Of a stretch of DNA of 64,000 bases, positions 18,365-26,995 are shown in pieces. The position numbers were made by a program, and so were the translations under genes. Every line of letters begins with the position of its first letter. Within the stretch, counting starts at the first letter, position 1. The notes beneath the pieces were generated by a model. It did not search any database, was not told where the DNA came from, and saw only the letters and a program-made list of their open reading frames with translations. The stretch comes from a virus. The stretch spans positions 157,357 through 221,356 of IMG/VR virus record IMGVR_UViG_3300027770_001980; one strand, written 5' to 3'.

Positions 18365-18931
18365 TTAAACCGAAGCCTCCTTAAGTTGTTTTCGAGCCAA
18401 TGCTCTCTCAGTTATTGCTGTTTTTCTTGCATTAGCAATTTCTGGTCCGTATATTTCTTCCCAAGTCATACCTAATTTTTTACCTTTGTTAGCAGAATTT
18501 TTGCCTTTATTTGGATGAGACTTACCCTTCATAGGGCCGCCGTCTTTTCTTTTCCAACCTCCATCTTTACCTTCTGCTTTTCGTCTAGCATGTGCTATTT
18601 TTTGAGCACTGCTCATTCGTTGTTTACTTTCTTCTGAATGCAGTTTATTTCCGCCTGCTTGTCGAATATTAAATCCATTATTAATAGAATCAAATTTTTC
18701 TACATATTTTCCTTCAAGCATGTTTAATTCTTCTAAAGAGTTAGCCGTTGTAAGAACTTCAAATGTAAATGCATCTATTCCGTATTTTCTTAAGGCATTA
18801 TGAAAATGATACTCTCTTGTGGTATATCGACTATCTGCAATATGCTCTAATCGTCGTTGATTAGGATTTTGTATAGTTTGACCTATATAGCATCTGTTAG
18901 ACTCTATATGTGTAAATTTATAAATGTGCAT
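18365..18931 (-). CDS. GIY-YIG homing endonuclease (free-standing, between genes 14 and 15)
   Basis: Residues 2-4 (HIY) and 15-17 (YIG, in CYIGQT) form the GIY-YIG core, Arg26-Arg27 supply the expected arginine, and Glu73 in LEGKYVEKFD matches the metal-binding glutamate region. The C-terminal half is basic with repeated KGK / NKGK units typical of DNA-binding NUMOD-like segments in phage homing enzymes. The ATG is one base after the gp14 stop. The stop is in the same frame as gp15, 17 codons before gp15's first usable start. An AAGGAGG sequence lies near its 3' end (18376-18382). It probably cuts intron-less alleles of gene 14/15 in related phages. Confidence 0.85.
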   Translation of the reverse strand: MHIYKFTHIESNRCYIGQTIQNPNQRRLEHIADSRYTTREYHFHNALRKYGIDAFTFEVLTTANSLEELNMLEGKYVEKFDSINNGFNIRQAGGNKLHSEESKQRMSSAQKIAHARRKAEGKDGGWKRKDGGPMKGKSHPNKGKNSANKGKKLGMTWEEIYGPEIANARKTAITERALARKQLKEASV

Positions 18932-18932
18932 G

Positions 18933-20141
18933 TTAGTTATCTGCTCTTGGTTTTAGTACTTGACTCAACGCTTGACGTTCTTGAACAACTTCTCCAGCAA
19001 TGGTTGCAGTATTGATATTATTAACAAAACTTGATTTTAGTTTTCTTCTTACCAATATCGGATTGTCAGTTTGTGTCTCTCCCAACATACTGGTTGTCAT
19101 TCTAACATTATCTTCATATTTAATCCAATGTTTTCCATCATGCCTAAACAGCCTATTAGGCAAATAATCTGTTCTTAGAAAGAAATCACCCAATTGAGGA
19201 TTTGCAGGAAAATTAATTCCAAATCCATATGCTGATCCATTTGGCGGAATTCCATCACCTGTTAGATATCCAATAAAATAATTTTTAGAAGGTGTATTTA
19301 AAACAGCCGATGCATCTAAATATGACATTGACATATCGCCGCTGGCATCTGTATTTGAAATAGACGCATCTGCAATAGATGCTAATTGCGTTCCTGTATT
19401 TTCTATAGGAATTACAAAAAATTGTTCTGTTTTATAACCGCTTGCTTCAACATCTGCTTGTGCCTGTTGAATAATTTGATTGTTAATCTCAATATTTTTC
19501 TTGTAGGTTGACAATAAATCACGTAATGTACTTCCGTCTTCGGCACCCGAATCTGCATCAAGAATCTCTTTAAATTCTTGACTATCGACCAACGGAACAC
19601 ATTTAGCTCTAATTAGGTGAGGGTACCATGTTTGACTATATCCCGATGCTGGCCTATTAACTTCTGATACTACATAAAATCTCTTTAGTGCTACAATACT
19701 ATCATCTAATGCGTATTCATCTTTCTGGTGTGGTAATTCTATAACATCACCGGACATTATTTTTCTACCCAAAGCATCGTAACTACTTCTTAAGTGGAAA
19801 CTAATCATAACATTATCATTGTTTAAGAACAATCCAAATTGACTTAAATTAAAATCTAAATCTTGCAAGGTATAAATTCCACGGATAACATACACATCCG
19901 GGTCATAGTGTCTATCTCTATTTTCCATGAATAGCAAATCCTGTATTCCTAACTCAGGAATAGCAGTTGCTGAATTGTTTGGAATAGTAGGGCTACTGGT
20001 TCCTTCTAATGGATCAACGGTCCCTAAATATTTGTGTATATAGACATCAGTTCCGCCAACTTGAAATTCTTCGTTGATCACTCGATCTATAAATTTAAAA
20101 TCATTGCCCTTTTCGGGACGGTACATAGAAAGTCTTGGCAT
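18933..20141 (-). CDS. 14: Neck protein gp14
   Basis: The N-terminus (RLSMYRPEKGNDFKFIDRVI, then GGTDVYIHKYLG) and the later block NNDNVMISFHLRSSYDALGR match my recollection of gp14 neck proteins of T4-like aquatic phages. It is 402 residues, longer than T4 gp14 (256). gp14 with gp13 closes the filled head and forms the site for tail attachment. The gene is divergent from gene 13, with back-to-back TAAATA boxes between them; the box on this strand ends seven bases before the ATG and no Shine-Dalgarno is visible. Confidence 0.8.
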   Translation of the reverse strand: MPRLSMYRPEKGNDFKFIDRVINEEFQVGGTDVYIHKYLGTVDPLEGTSSPTIPNNSATAIPELGIQDLLFMENRDRHYDPDVYVIRGIYTLQDLDFNLSQFGLFLNNDNVMISFHLRSSYDALGRKIMSGDVIELPHQKDEYALDDSIVALKRFYVVSEVNRPASGYSQTWYPHLIRAKCVPLVDSQEFKEILDADSGAEDGSTLRDLLSTYKKNIEINNQIIQQAQADVEASGYKTEQFFVIPIENTGTQLASIADASISNTDASGDMSMSYLDASAVLNTPSKNYFIGYLTGDGIPPNGSAYGFGINFPANPQLGDFFLRTDYLPNRLFRHDGKHWIKYEDNVRMTTSMLGETQTDNPILVRRKLKSSFVNNINTATIAGEVVQERQALSQVLKPRADN

Positions 20142-20148
20142 AGTATTC

Positions 20149-20164
20149 TATTTATGGCTAAATA
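20149..20164. promoter_or_regulatory. Divergent late-type promoter pair between genes 14 and 13
   Basis: Forward sequence reads TATTTA-TGGC-TAAATA: a TAAATA box on the minus strand (20154 to 20149, seven bases before the gene 14 ATG) and one on the plus strand (20159-20164, five bases before the gene 13 ATG at 20170). TAAATA is the core of the T4 late box TATAAATA. No Shine-Dalgarno precedes either gene. The spacing predicts transcription starting at or beside each ATG. Confidence 0.6.
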
Positions 20165-20169
20165 TCAGT

Positions 20170-20928
20170 ATGACCGAGAACGAAAACGAACGCCAAAAGA
20201 TAGTAGAATATGTCAAAGCCATGTTAGGCGGTGGTATGATTGACGTTGAACTTGACCCTGTACATTACAATACTGCAATTGACAGGGCATTAGCTAAATT
20301 CCGTCAAAGAAGCAGTAATGCATCTGAAGAAAGTTTTGGATTTTTAACCTTACAGTTAGATCAAAATGAATATATTCTACCACAGGAAGTCACTAATGTG
20401 CGCCAAATATTCCGACGTAGTATTGGTAGCAGATCAGGCGGCGGAAATGGTGGTACATTGTTTGAACCATTCAACTTAGCCTATAGTAACACATATCTAC
20501 TAACCTCTACTAATATGGGTGGATTGGCTACATATTTTGCATTTGCCAGTTATCAGAAGTTAGTCGGTAAGATGTTCGGCAGTGAAATCAATTTCACATT
20601 TAACAAAACTACCAAGAAACTTACAGTTATGCAACGTCCGCGGGCAGAAGAAGAAGTCATGTTATGGTTATATAACTTCCGTCCGGACTTTAACTTAATG
20701 CAGGATCAGTTTGCAGGACAATGGCTCAAAGATTATGCATTAGCGACCTGTAAACTCATGCTTGGCGAAGCACGTGAAAAGTTTGGAAGTATCGCGGCAC
20801 CATCTGGCACCACACAATTAAATGGTGCATCTCTTAAGGGTGAGGGTAAAGCTGAAATTGAAACACTTGAACTCGATTTGGTCAACTACAAAGATGGTGG
20901 AACACCATTAACATTTGTAATTGGCTAA
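20170..20928 (+). CDS. 13: Neck protein gp13
   Basis: I chose the ATG at 20170 (MTENENERQKIVEYVKAMLG) rather than the upstream in-frame start at 20074. The longer form would run backwards through the gene 14 start and its promoter, and the MLGGGMIDVELDPVHYNTAI block is the usual N-terminal region of gp13. Features such as FGFLTLQLDQNEYILP and YALATCKLMLGEAREKFG are characteristic of this family. The product is 252 residues and should form the portal-proximal neck ring with gp14. In T4 the two genes are co-directional; here they diverge. Confidence 0.85.
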   Translation: MTENENERQKIVEYVKAMLGGGMIDVELDPVHYNTAIDRALAKFRQRSSNASEESFGFLTLQLDQNEYILPQEVTNVRQIFRRSIGSRSGGGNGGTLFEPFNLAYSNTYLLTSTNMGGLATYFAFASYQKLVGKMFGSEINFTFNKTTKKLTVMQRPRAEEEVMLWLYNFRPDFNLMQDQFAGQWLKDYALATCKLMLGEAREKFGSIAAPSGTTQLNGASLKGEGKAEIETLELDLVNYKDGGTPLTFVIG

Positions 20929-20935
20929 GGAAATA

Positions 20936-20964
20936 TTGACACTGTAGCAAAAATGTAATAAATT
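20936..20964 (+). promoter_or_regulatory. Sigma-70-like promoter upstream of dNMP kinase
   Basis: A perfect TTGACA (20936-20941) is followed after 17 bp by TAAATT (20959-20964), a four-of-six match to TATAAT. The ATG of the kinase is 21 bp further on, behind AGGGG. The promoter begins just after the gene 13 stop, so the kinase could be expressed early and independently of the late genes around it. Confidence 0.5.
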
Positions 20965-20985
20965 ATAGTATCACTTAGGGGTTCT

Positions 20986-21651
20986 ATGATTATTGGTTTT
21001 GTAGGGTTAATTGGTTCGGGCAAAGATACTGCTGCGGATTATTTGGTTAATTTTCACGGCTTTAGAAGAGATAGTTTTGCCAGCACTCTTAAAGATGCTG
21101 TCGCACATGTGTTTGGATGGGATCGAACGTTACTCGAAGGACGCACAGCAGAAGCCCGAGAATGGAGAGAACAACGCGACGAATGGTGGTCTGCTCGTTT
21201 AGGCAAAAATATAACACCACGCTGGATCCTACAATATTGGGGTACTGATTTATGTCGAGTAGGATTCCACGATGACATATGGGTTGCAAGTCTTGAGAAT
21301 AAGATGCGTAAAACTGGTGATAATATTGTTATCAGTGATGTGCGTTTTCCTAATGAAATTCGGGCAATACACAATTCAGAAGGAATAGTAGTGCGTATTC
21401 AACGAGGATTAGATCCCGAATGGATGGATGCAGCGAAATCATATAACCGTGGTCCTAACAGAAACTCTAAATGGTCGTTAAGCAAAGGTAAGTTAGATAA
21501 ACTAAAAATACATGCAAGTGAATATTCCTGGGTAGGTAGTGATATTGATTATACAGTAAACAATGACACCACAATAGATTCACTGTTTGATCAGATACAT
21601 GCTATTGTTAAAGATCGGGTACCAGATCCCCTTGCCTCCAAGGCAGCTTGA
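20986..21651 (+). CDS. 1: Deoxynucleoside monophosphate kinase (T4 gp1-like), 221 aa
   Basis: Phosphorylates dNMPs to dNDPs for phage DNA synthesis. The P-loop GLIGSGKDTAADYL at 7-20, in a protein of this size and with DVRFPNEIRAI around residues 118-128, is the signature of T4 gp1-type kinases. It has its own AGGGG Shine-Dalgarno and an apparent sigma-70 promoter. Its 3' end overlaps by 44 bp, tail to tail, with the zinc-finger HNH-like gene on the minus strand. An early enzyme placed between neck and sheath genes. Confidence 0.85.
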   Translation: MIIGFVGLIGSGKDTAADYLVNFHGFRRDSFASTLKDAVAHVFGWDRTLLEGRTAEAREWREQRDEWWSARLGKNITPRWILQYWGTDLCRVGFHDDIWVASLENKMRKTGDNIVISDVRFPNEIRAIHNSEGIVVRIQRGLDPEWMDAAKSYNRGPNRNSKWSLSKGKLDKLKIHASEYSWVGSDIDYTVNNDTTIDSLFDQIHAIVKDRVPDPLASKAA

Positions 21652-21943
21652 GTTTGTGTAATATTCGTTGACAGTTAGCACACACTGTCTTAAGATTTGT
21701 ATACCTACAATTAGTTGGATTCCCGTCAATATAGAATACATTAAACTGTTCTATATATTTAGAAGTAAAGCCACATTTATCGCATGTGGCTTTCTTTTTG
21801 TATCCTGATTTCTGCCATAGCGGGGTGCCATCCTTGCGGTGGCTGGCACAATGATCACATTTAGATCTGTAGAAGGCTCTACCTTCTTTATAATAGTTAA
21901 CAGCAACGGGTCTTTGCCCGCATTCTTTACATAGATTTCTCAT
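21608..21943 (-). CDS. Zinc-finger HNH-like protein (possibly nuclease-inactive), 111 aa
   Basis: I start at the ATG at 21943 (MRNLCKECGQRPVAVNYY), preceded by AAAGGG and a minus-strand TAAATA box at 21973-21978; the frame is open up to 22024. Four CxxC pairs (CKEC, CDHC, CDKC, CANC) suggest two zinc sites. The segment VFYIDGNPTNCRYTNLKTVC lines up with the HNH consensus HHIDGN..NN...NL..LC, but the first catalytic His pair is replaced by Phe-Tyr. It may therefore be a degenerate endonuclease or a zinc-binding structural/regulatory protein. Similar genes are common near sheath genes of T4-like phages (recalled). Confidence 0.65.
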   Translation of the reverse strand: MRNLCKECGQRPVAVNYYKEGRAFYRSKCDHCASHRKDGTPLWQKSGYKKKATCDKCGFTSKYIEQFNVFYIDGNPTNCRYTNLKTVCANCQRILHKLKLPWRQGDLVPDL

Positions 21944-21972
21944 ATGCGCCCTTTTGTTGCCCTTTTCACTTG

Positions 21973-22009
21973 TATTTAACCCCTTGTTTTTTTCAAGACC
22001 GGCTAAATA
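21973..22009. promoter_or_regulatory. Divergent late-type boxes between the HNH-like gene and gene 18
   Basis: A minus-strand TAAATA (21978 to 21973) lies 29 bases before the ATG at 21943, and a plus-strand CTAAATAA (TAAATA at 22004-22009) lies 31 bases before the sheath ATG. Both genes have a Shine-Dalgarno within these leaders (AAAGGG and AGGAGA respectively), unlike the genes whose box is five bases from the ATG. Confidence 0.6.
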
Positions 22010-22040
22010 ACTCAAGTAATCCAATTAGGAGATATTACAT

Positions 22041-25010
22041 ATGGCAACTTTGAATTCACCAGGCGTAAGCGTATCAGTAATTGACGAGAGTTTTTACACA
22101 ACATCGGCTCCAGGCACCGTGCCTATGATATTTGTAGCGTCAGCACAAGATAAAACAAATCCAAGTGGATCAACAGCACTCGGAACCACCGCAGCTAATG
22201 CTGGTAAAGTTTGGTTGATGACCAGCCAACGTGATCTAACCGACACGTTTGGAACACCGAAATTTTATACAGATGCAAGCGGAAATCCTCAACACGGAAA
22301 CGAGTTGAACGAATATGGACTACAGGCAGCTTATAGTGCATTAGGTGTTAGTAGCCGTGCATATGTAGTTAGAGCAGATATTGACACCGGGATGTTAATT
22401 CCAACCAGTAATATACCAAAAGGTGAACCAGTTGGTGGTACATATTGGGTCGATACTAATGCCAGCCAATATGGTATTAAAGAATGGAATAATACTACAA
22501 AGAAATTTACAGTTAAGACTCCATTGATACTAAACGACGATTCTACATCAGACGAAATAGACATGGGAGAACCTACTTCCAATGTTGGTAAAGACGGCGA
22601 TTACTGCATAGTAGTAACTAAAGATAATGAAAACAGTCTTTATCATAGAGCAAGTGGTACTTGGAATTTAGTATATGACACCTTTGAAGGCGGCAAGTCT
22701 GTACAAATTAGTACACATTATGATTATCCTGATACAACCAGTTGGACAACAGGTAGTATATGGATTACCACAACAACAGCAACCAATGGAGCAAAATGGA
22801 CTGTTAAGAGATATAATAGTGCATCTCAGGGATGGGATACTGTTACTGCTCCTTTATACAGCAGTATTCCAGCAGCTACAAAAGCTATCGACGGAACCGG
22901 TGGACTAAACATCGCAACTGGTAGTGTATTCATCGAAACAGATTATAATCAAAGTGATAGTCAAACAGCAACATTTAAATTATGGAGACGTGCTCATAAA
23001 GGTATTACCAGCATTGTTAGTGCAGCAAGCACTGCTGTTACTGCCAGCCAGGCGTATGACTTTAAAATTAGAGAAACCACAGCGGGTTCCGATACATGGA
23101 GTTCCTGGATCGATGGTACAGTCATGGGTGATGGAGCCAAGACATTTGGATCAGCATTAGCAGACGCTATCAATTCAATGGGAACAGATAACATCTCGGC
23201 CAGTTATAATTCTACCACACACAAAATTACAGTAAGACATAATTTAGGTGGTGATTTTGAGATCCGAGATACTACCGATCCATTTTCGTCAGCAGGATTC
23301 ACTGTATATAATACTGTAACCAAGACAGGTACCGATAATCTATATACGCCTAACACAGGTGATCAAGGTGACAATGCAACTTTCTTAGCCACCAACTGGA
23401 AAGCATTAGTATACGAAGCTAAAAATGATGCTCCTTATACTACACCATCGGATGGCACATTATGGTGCAATGCAACCCACGACGAAGTTGACATCATGAT
23501 ACACGATGGTTCAACATGGGTAGGATATGCCACCGTATATCCAGATGCAGATCCACTTGGCCCTATCGTTGCGGTAATTGAGCCAATTGAACAAAGCGAT
23601 GGTAGCGATCTTGTAGATGGAGATATTTGGGTATCTACTGCAAACATGGATAGATACGGCAATGATCTTTATGTGTATGACTCAACTATCATGACTGGTA
23701 GCAAGTGGGTAGCACAGGATACAACAGATCAGTCAAGCCCAACAGGCTGGTTATTTGCAGATGCACGTTGGTCAAACAGCGGTACAGATGACTTCGAATA
23801 TTTAGAAAGCATTCCTAATCTGTTAGTTAGCGATTACTTAGATCCCGATGCTCCTGATCCTGCATTATATCCAAAAGGTATGCGTTTATGGAATACACGT
23901 CGTAGTGGTAACAATGTTAAGAAATTCGTTTCTGGATACATTGACATCACTGCTAACGATGGATTGAATACTCGCTATCAAGATGAAGATATGGCAGCTT
24001 ACAATATCGATCGTTGGGTAAGTCAAAATAATGTTGCAGAAGACGGGTCCGGTGTATTTGGCAGATTAGCACAAAGAGCACAGGTAGTCGCAGCCTTGAA
24101 AGAAACAATAGACACTAACTCATTGATTAGAGATACAGATACAGTAGTGTTTAATTTGATCGTAGCACCCGGATATTCTGAAGCTATTGCTAATATGGTT
24201 AGTTTCAACACTGATCGTGGAATCACCGCTTTCGTCATCGGTGATACACCATTTAGATTAAAGCCAACTGGTACAGACTTAGCAGCCTACGGTAAAAATA
24301 CTAATTTAGCATTGGATAACAATGACAAAGGTGCAGTCACACATGATGAATACATGGCTATGTATTACCCAAGTGGTTATACCAATGATAATTCTGGTAA
24401 CTATATTGTTGTTCCACCGAGCCACATGATGCTAAGAACATTCATTAATAACGACAATAAGAGTTATGTATGGTTTGCTCCAGCTGGAACTCGTCGTGGT
24501 GGTATTGATAATGCTACAAGCGTTGGATATATTACTGAAGAAAATGAATTCAAAACTGCGGCAATATATCAATCACTACGCGATGTTATGCAAGATCCAA
24601 CAGTTCAACTTAACCCGATCGCTACACTGGTCGGCGCTGGTTTAGTAGCATTTGGTCAACGTACTCGTGCAAGAAATGCCAGCAGTTTAGATAGAGTTAA
24701 TGTTGCTCGTTTAGTTTGCTACTTACGTCGTCAATTAGATATTCTTGCAAGACCATATTTGTTTGAACCTAACGATGCACAGACCCGTCGTGAGATCAAA
24801 GCGGCTGCAGAAAGTCTAATGCAAGAGTTAGTAGGACAACGAGCATTATATGACTACATCGTAGTATGCGATGAAAGTAATAATACTCCTTCAAGAATTG
24901 ACCGTAACGAATTGTACATGGATATTGCTATTGAACCTGTTAAGGCAATCGAGTTTATATACATTCCGTTGAGACTGAAAAATACTGGCGCAATCAAAGC
25001 TGGTTTATAA
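22041..25010 (+). CDS. 18: Tail sheath protein gp18, 989 aa
   Basis: The N-terminus (LNSPGVSVSVIDESFYTT) and the C-terminal half (the block at about residues 884-948 including ARLVCYLRRQLDILARPYLFEPND) are the conserved parts of T4-like contractile sheath proteins. The protein is 989 residues against 659 in T4. The excess lies in the middle (about residues 120-560) and includes repeated beta-rich motifs of the form GTYWVDT, GSIWITT, GTLWCN and GDIWVST followed by WNL or W..V, which look like surface-exposed insertion domains. It has a strong AGGAGA Shine-Dalgarno and a late-type box. It contracts to drive the tube into the host. Confidence 0.92.
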   Translation: MATLNSPGVSVSVIDESFYTTSAPGTVPMIFVASAQDKTNPSGSTALGTTAANAGKVWLMTSQRDLTDTFGTPKFYTDASGNPQHGNELNEYGLQAAYSALGVSSRAYVVRADIDTGMLIPTSNIPKGEPVGGTYWVDTNASQYGIKEWNNTTKKFTVKTPLILNDDSTSDEIDMGEPTSNVGKDGDYCIVVTKDNENSLYHRASGTWNLVYDTFEGGKSVQISTHYDYPDTTSWTTGSIWITTTTATNGAKWTVKRYNSASQGWDTVTAPLYSSIPAATKAIDGTGGLNIATGSVFIETDYNQSDSQTATFKLWRRAHKGITSIVSAASTAVTASQAYDFKIRETTAGSDTWSSWIDGTVMGDGAKTFGSALADAINSMGTDNISASYNSTTHKITVRHNLGGDFEIRDTTDPFSSAGFTVYNTVTKTGTDNLYTPNTGDQGDNATFLATNWKALVYEAKNDAPYTTPSDGTLWCNATHDEVDIMIHDGSTWVGYATVYPDADPLGPIVAVIEPIEQSDGSDLVDGDIWVSTANMDRYGNDLYVYDSTIMTGSKWVAQDTTDQSSPTGWLFADARWSNSGTDDFEYLESIPNLLVSDYLDPDAPDPALYPKGMRLWNTRRSGNNVKKFVSGYIDITANDGLNTRYQDEDMAAYNIDRWVSQNNVAEDGSGVFGRLAQRAQVVAALKETIDTNSLIRDTDTVVFNLIVAPGYSEAIANMVSFNTDRGITAFVIGDTPFRLKPTGTDLAAYGKNTNLALDNNDKGAVTHDEYMAMYYPSGYTNDNSGNYIVVPPSHMMLRTFINNDNKSYVWFAPAGTRRGGIDNATSVGYITEENEFKTAAIYQSLRDVMQDPTVQLNPIATLVGAGLVAFGQRTRARNASSLDRVNVARLVCYLRRQLDILARPYLFEPNDAQTRREIKAAAESLMQELVGQRALYDYIVVCDESNNTPSRIDRNELYMDIAIEPVKAIEFIYIPLRLKNTGAIKAGL

Positions 25011-25014
25011 TAGG

Positions 25015-25020
25015 TAAATA
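25015..25020 (+). promoter_or_regulatory. Late-type TAAATA box of gene 19
   Basis: GGTAAATAA begins four bases after the sheath stop codon. The tube gene ATG is 22 bases after the box and is preceded by AAGGAG, so this is a conventional leadered late gene. The tube protein needs high output, which fits a dedicated promoter. Confidence 0.5.
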
Positions 25021-25042
25021 ACATAGATTAAGGAGCATTTAT

Positions 25043-25693
25043 ATGCCGGTTTCAAGTTTAAATAGATTTACAGTACCATTATCCGGAACACAAGGTGGCG
25101 GAACACAGGGACTGTTGATGCCAAAACTAAAGTATCGCTTTCGCGTTACTTTGGATCAGTTTGGTATTCCTGGACAACCAAGTACAGAATTAACCAAACA
25201 AGTTATTACTGTAAGTCGCCCGGAACTTACTTTTGATGATGCTACATTGGAAGTATACAACAGTAGAATTAAGTATCTTGGTAAGCACAAGTGGGGCGAT
25301 CCAAAATTAAAAATTCGTGATGATGCCAGTGGTGTTGTTAGTAAGAAAGTCGGTGAACAGTTACAGAAACAATTTGACTTCTTTGAGCAATCAGGTGCAG
25401 CATCTGGTATTGATTATAAGTTCAGAATGCGTGTAGAAATTCTCGACGGCGGCAATGGTGCTTACGAGCCTGTTACACTTGAAAGTTTTGAATTCTTAGG
25501 ATGCTTTGTTAAACAAGTAACTTATCAAGGTGGTGACTACGCTTCTAATGACGCAATGGATATTGAAATGACTTTATCAGTTGATAATGTAATCCAGTTA
25601 GAAGCACCTGGTGGTGCTTCCAGCGGTATTGGATTAGATATCGGCAGAGTGGTTCGCCCACCAACCGCACAAGGTCTCGGTACAGGCGGTTAA
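25043..25693 (+). CDS. 19: Tail tube protein gp19, 216 aa
   Basis: Follows the sheath gene as in T4. The region from residue 25 (PKLKYRFRVTLDQFG) through GIDYKFRMRVEILDG and FEFLGCFVKQVTYQGGDYAS matches the conserved T4-like tube fold. The length is slightly above T4 (163 aa), with an added Gly-rich C-terminal tail (APGGASSGIGLDIGRVV). It polymerises into the inner tube through which DNA passes. Strong Shine-Dalgarno, own late-type box, and followed directly by a terminator. Confidence 0.9.
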   Translation: MPVSSLNRFTVPLSGTQGGGTQGLLMPKLKYRFRVTLDQFGIPGQPSTELTKQVITVSRPELTFDDATLEVYNSRIKYLGKHKWGDPKLKIRDDASGVVSKKVGEQLQKQFDFFEQSGAASGIDYKFRMRVEILDGGNGAYEPVTLESFEFLGCFVKQVTYQGGDYASNDAMDIEMTLSVDNVIQLEAPGGASSGIGLDIGRVVRPPTAQGLGTGG

Positions 25694-25714
25694 TCAATAA
25701 CGTCCTCCAAGCAG

Positions 25715-25739
25715 AACCTGGCTTAAACCCCAGGTTTTT
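25715..25739 (+). terminator. Rho-independent terminator after gene 19
   Basis: AACCTGG (25715-25721) pairs with CCAGGTT (25730-25736) around an eight-base loop, followed by a TTTTT run. A new TAAATA box starts eleven bases past the stem, so transcription units are cleanly separated here. Confidence 0.8.
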
Positions 25740-25746
25740 CTTTGGC

Positions 25747-25752
25747 TAAATA
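25747..25752 (+). promoter_or_regulatory. Late-type box five bases before ATG (25758)
   Basis: GGCTAAATAATAAT directly precedes the ATG. The box-to-ATG gap is exactly five bases and there is no purine-rich ribosome site between the upstream terminator and the ATG. This predicts a leaderless mRNA. Confidence 0.55.
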
Positions 25753-25757
25753 ATAAT

Positions 25758-26990
25758 ATGAGTAATAGTCAAGCAAATGGATATTTAATAAACGCCGCCG
25801 GTGCTATAGGCAAACCTATCATGTCAGATTGGCAACATGCGAGTAAATTGTATGTTGATGAACTTTATAAAAGAGCTCCAAAATTTGGATTTCTTTATTT
25901 TGTAAATTTTAATATTGTTAGAAATGATACGATAATGGATCAAGGGTGGAAAGAGGAAGGATCCTATCAAGTTGGATTACTTGCTAAGAAAATTGATCTT
26001 CCTAAATTTTCAATCGAAACTGAAACATTAAATCAATATAACAGAAAAACAGTTATACAAAAAGGAATCAAATACAATAATATAAATGTAGAATTTCACG
26101 ACGACCATGGAAATATTGCAAATAATCTCTGGGTAAATTACTACAAACATTATTATTTTGATAGCCAACAACAACCAGAAGCATATCACGATACAAAATA
26201 TCAAAATACAGATTATCAATACGGAAGATATAATAATGATTTAAAACCAAGTAATTTTTTCGGAACTATTGAAATATTTGTATTGAATCAAAAAAGATTT
26301 ACAAAATATACATTGGTCAATCCAAAAATTACAGAGTGGAAACACGACGAAGTAGCTCAAGATGCTGGTAGTAAAATTTTACAGAATAGCATGACTATAG
26401 CATATGAAAATGTTTTATATGATGAAGGCGTGGTTGATGCAGATTTCGCAGGGCAGTTTTATGATAAAACACAAAGCCCTACGACACTTGGTCCAGACAA
26501 TGAAGTTTTATATAAGAAGAGGCTTGAATCACCATTTGATAAACCCGGCAAAGATACTGTGTTTAGCAACAGACCGCGCCCTCGTGGATTTGATAACGAG
26601 TTTGGAAAAAGAGACTTTAAAAAAGAGAAAGGTGCATTTCTTCCATCTGGTAATTTTGATAAAACATATAATCCAAGAACGTATGGAGCAATACGACCTA
26701 AAGCACCAGGCCAATTTTCACTGATAGCAGGTATATTGATGAACAATTATCTCAATCAAAATGGACTTACAAGACAAACTGCTACGGCATATAATATAGC
26801 AGGTAGTGTAATGAAGGCGACATTGAGTTCGGGTGCAGGAAAATATGCCGACCCACCAAGTACAGAAACAGCACCGGGTGTATTCCAATTGCCAGGCGGG
26901 GTTGGAATCAATATTTTCAAAGGATTTAATACCACAGTAGATGGTGGCATAAGAGCCAATCCTGCTGCTATATTATTCCCAAGCAGGTAA
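25758..26990 (+). CDS. Tube-like baseplate protein (gp54/gp48-like candidate), 410 aa
   Basis: Residues 40-125 have the general tail-tube fold pattern: GFLYFVNFNIV, then KIDLPKFSIETETLNQYNRK, then INVEFHDDHGN and NLWVNYYKHYY, as in gp19-related tube and tube-initiator proteins (T4 gp54, gp48). The C-terminal 150 residues are unrelated, Pro/Gly/Lys-rich and probably extended. Its place two bases-spaced genes after the tube gene supports a tube-initiator or tube-cap role, but the assignment is by fold pattern only. Preceded by a TAAATA box at five bases and no Shine-Dalgarno. Confidence 0.6.
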   Translation: MSNSQANGYLINAAGAIGKPIMSDWQHASKLYVDELYKRAPKFGFLYFVNFNIVRNDTIMDQGWKEEGSYQVGLLAKKIDLPKFSIETETLNQYNRKTVIQKGIKYNNINVEFHDDHGNIANNLWVNYYKHYYFDSQQQPEAYHDTKYQNTDYQYGRYNNDLKPSNFFGTIEIFVLNQKRFTKYTLVNPKITEWKHDEVAQDAGSKILQNSMTIAYENVLYDEGVVDADFAGQFYDKTQSPTTLGPDNEVLYKKRLESPFDKPGKDTVFSNRPRPRGFDNEFGKRDFKKEKGAFLPSGNFDKTYNPRTYGAIRPKAPGQFSLIAGILMNNYLNQNGLTRQTATAYNIAGSVMKATLSSGAGKYADPPSTETAPGVFQLPGGVGINIFKGFNTTVDGGIRANPAAILFPSR

Positions 26991-26995
26991 TAAAC

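Noticed and set aside
18313-18931. Group I intron containing the GIY-YIG gene
   Set aside because: The endonuclease starts one base after the gene 14 stop, leaving no room for a 5' exon of gp15 and intron core sequences; splicing was kept only as one option to test.
20074-20169. Longer start for gp13
   Set aside because: Would run antisense through the start and promoter of gene 14, and the conserved gp13 N-terminus and a late box fit the ATG at 20170.
21011-21202. Alternate plus-strand frame within the dNMP kinase
   Set aside because: Overlaps fully a gene with clear P-loop homology and has no ribosome site of its own.
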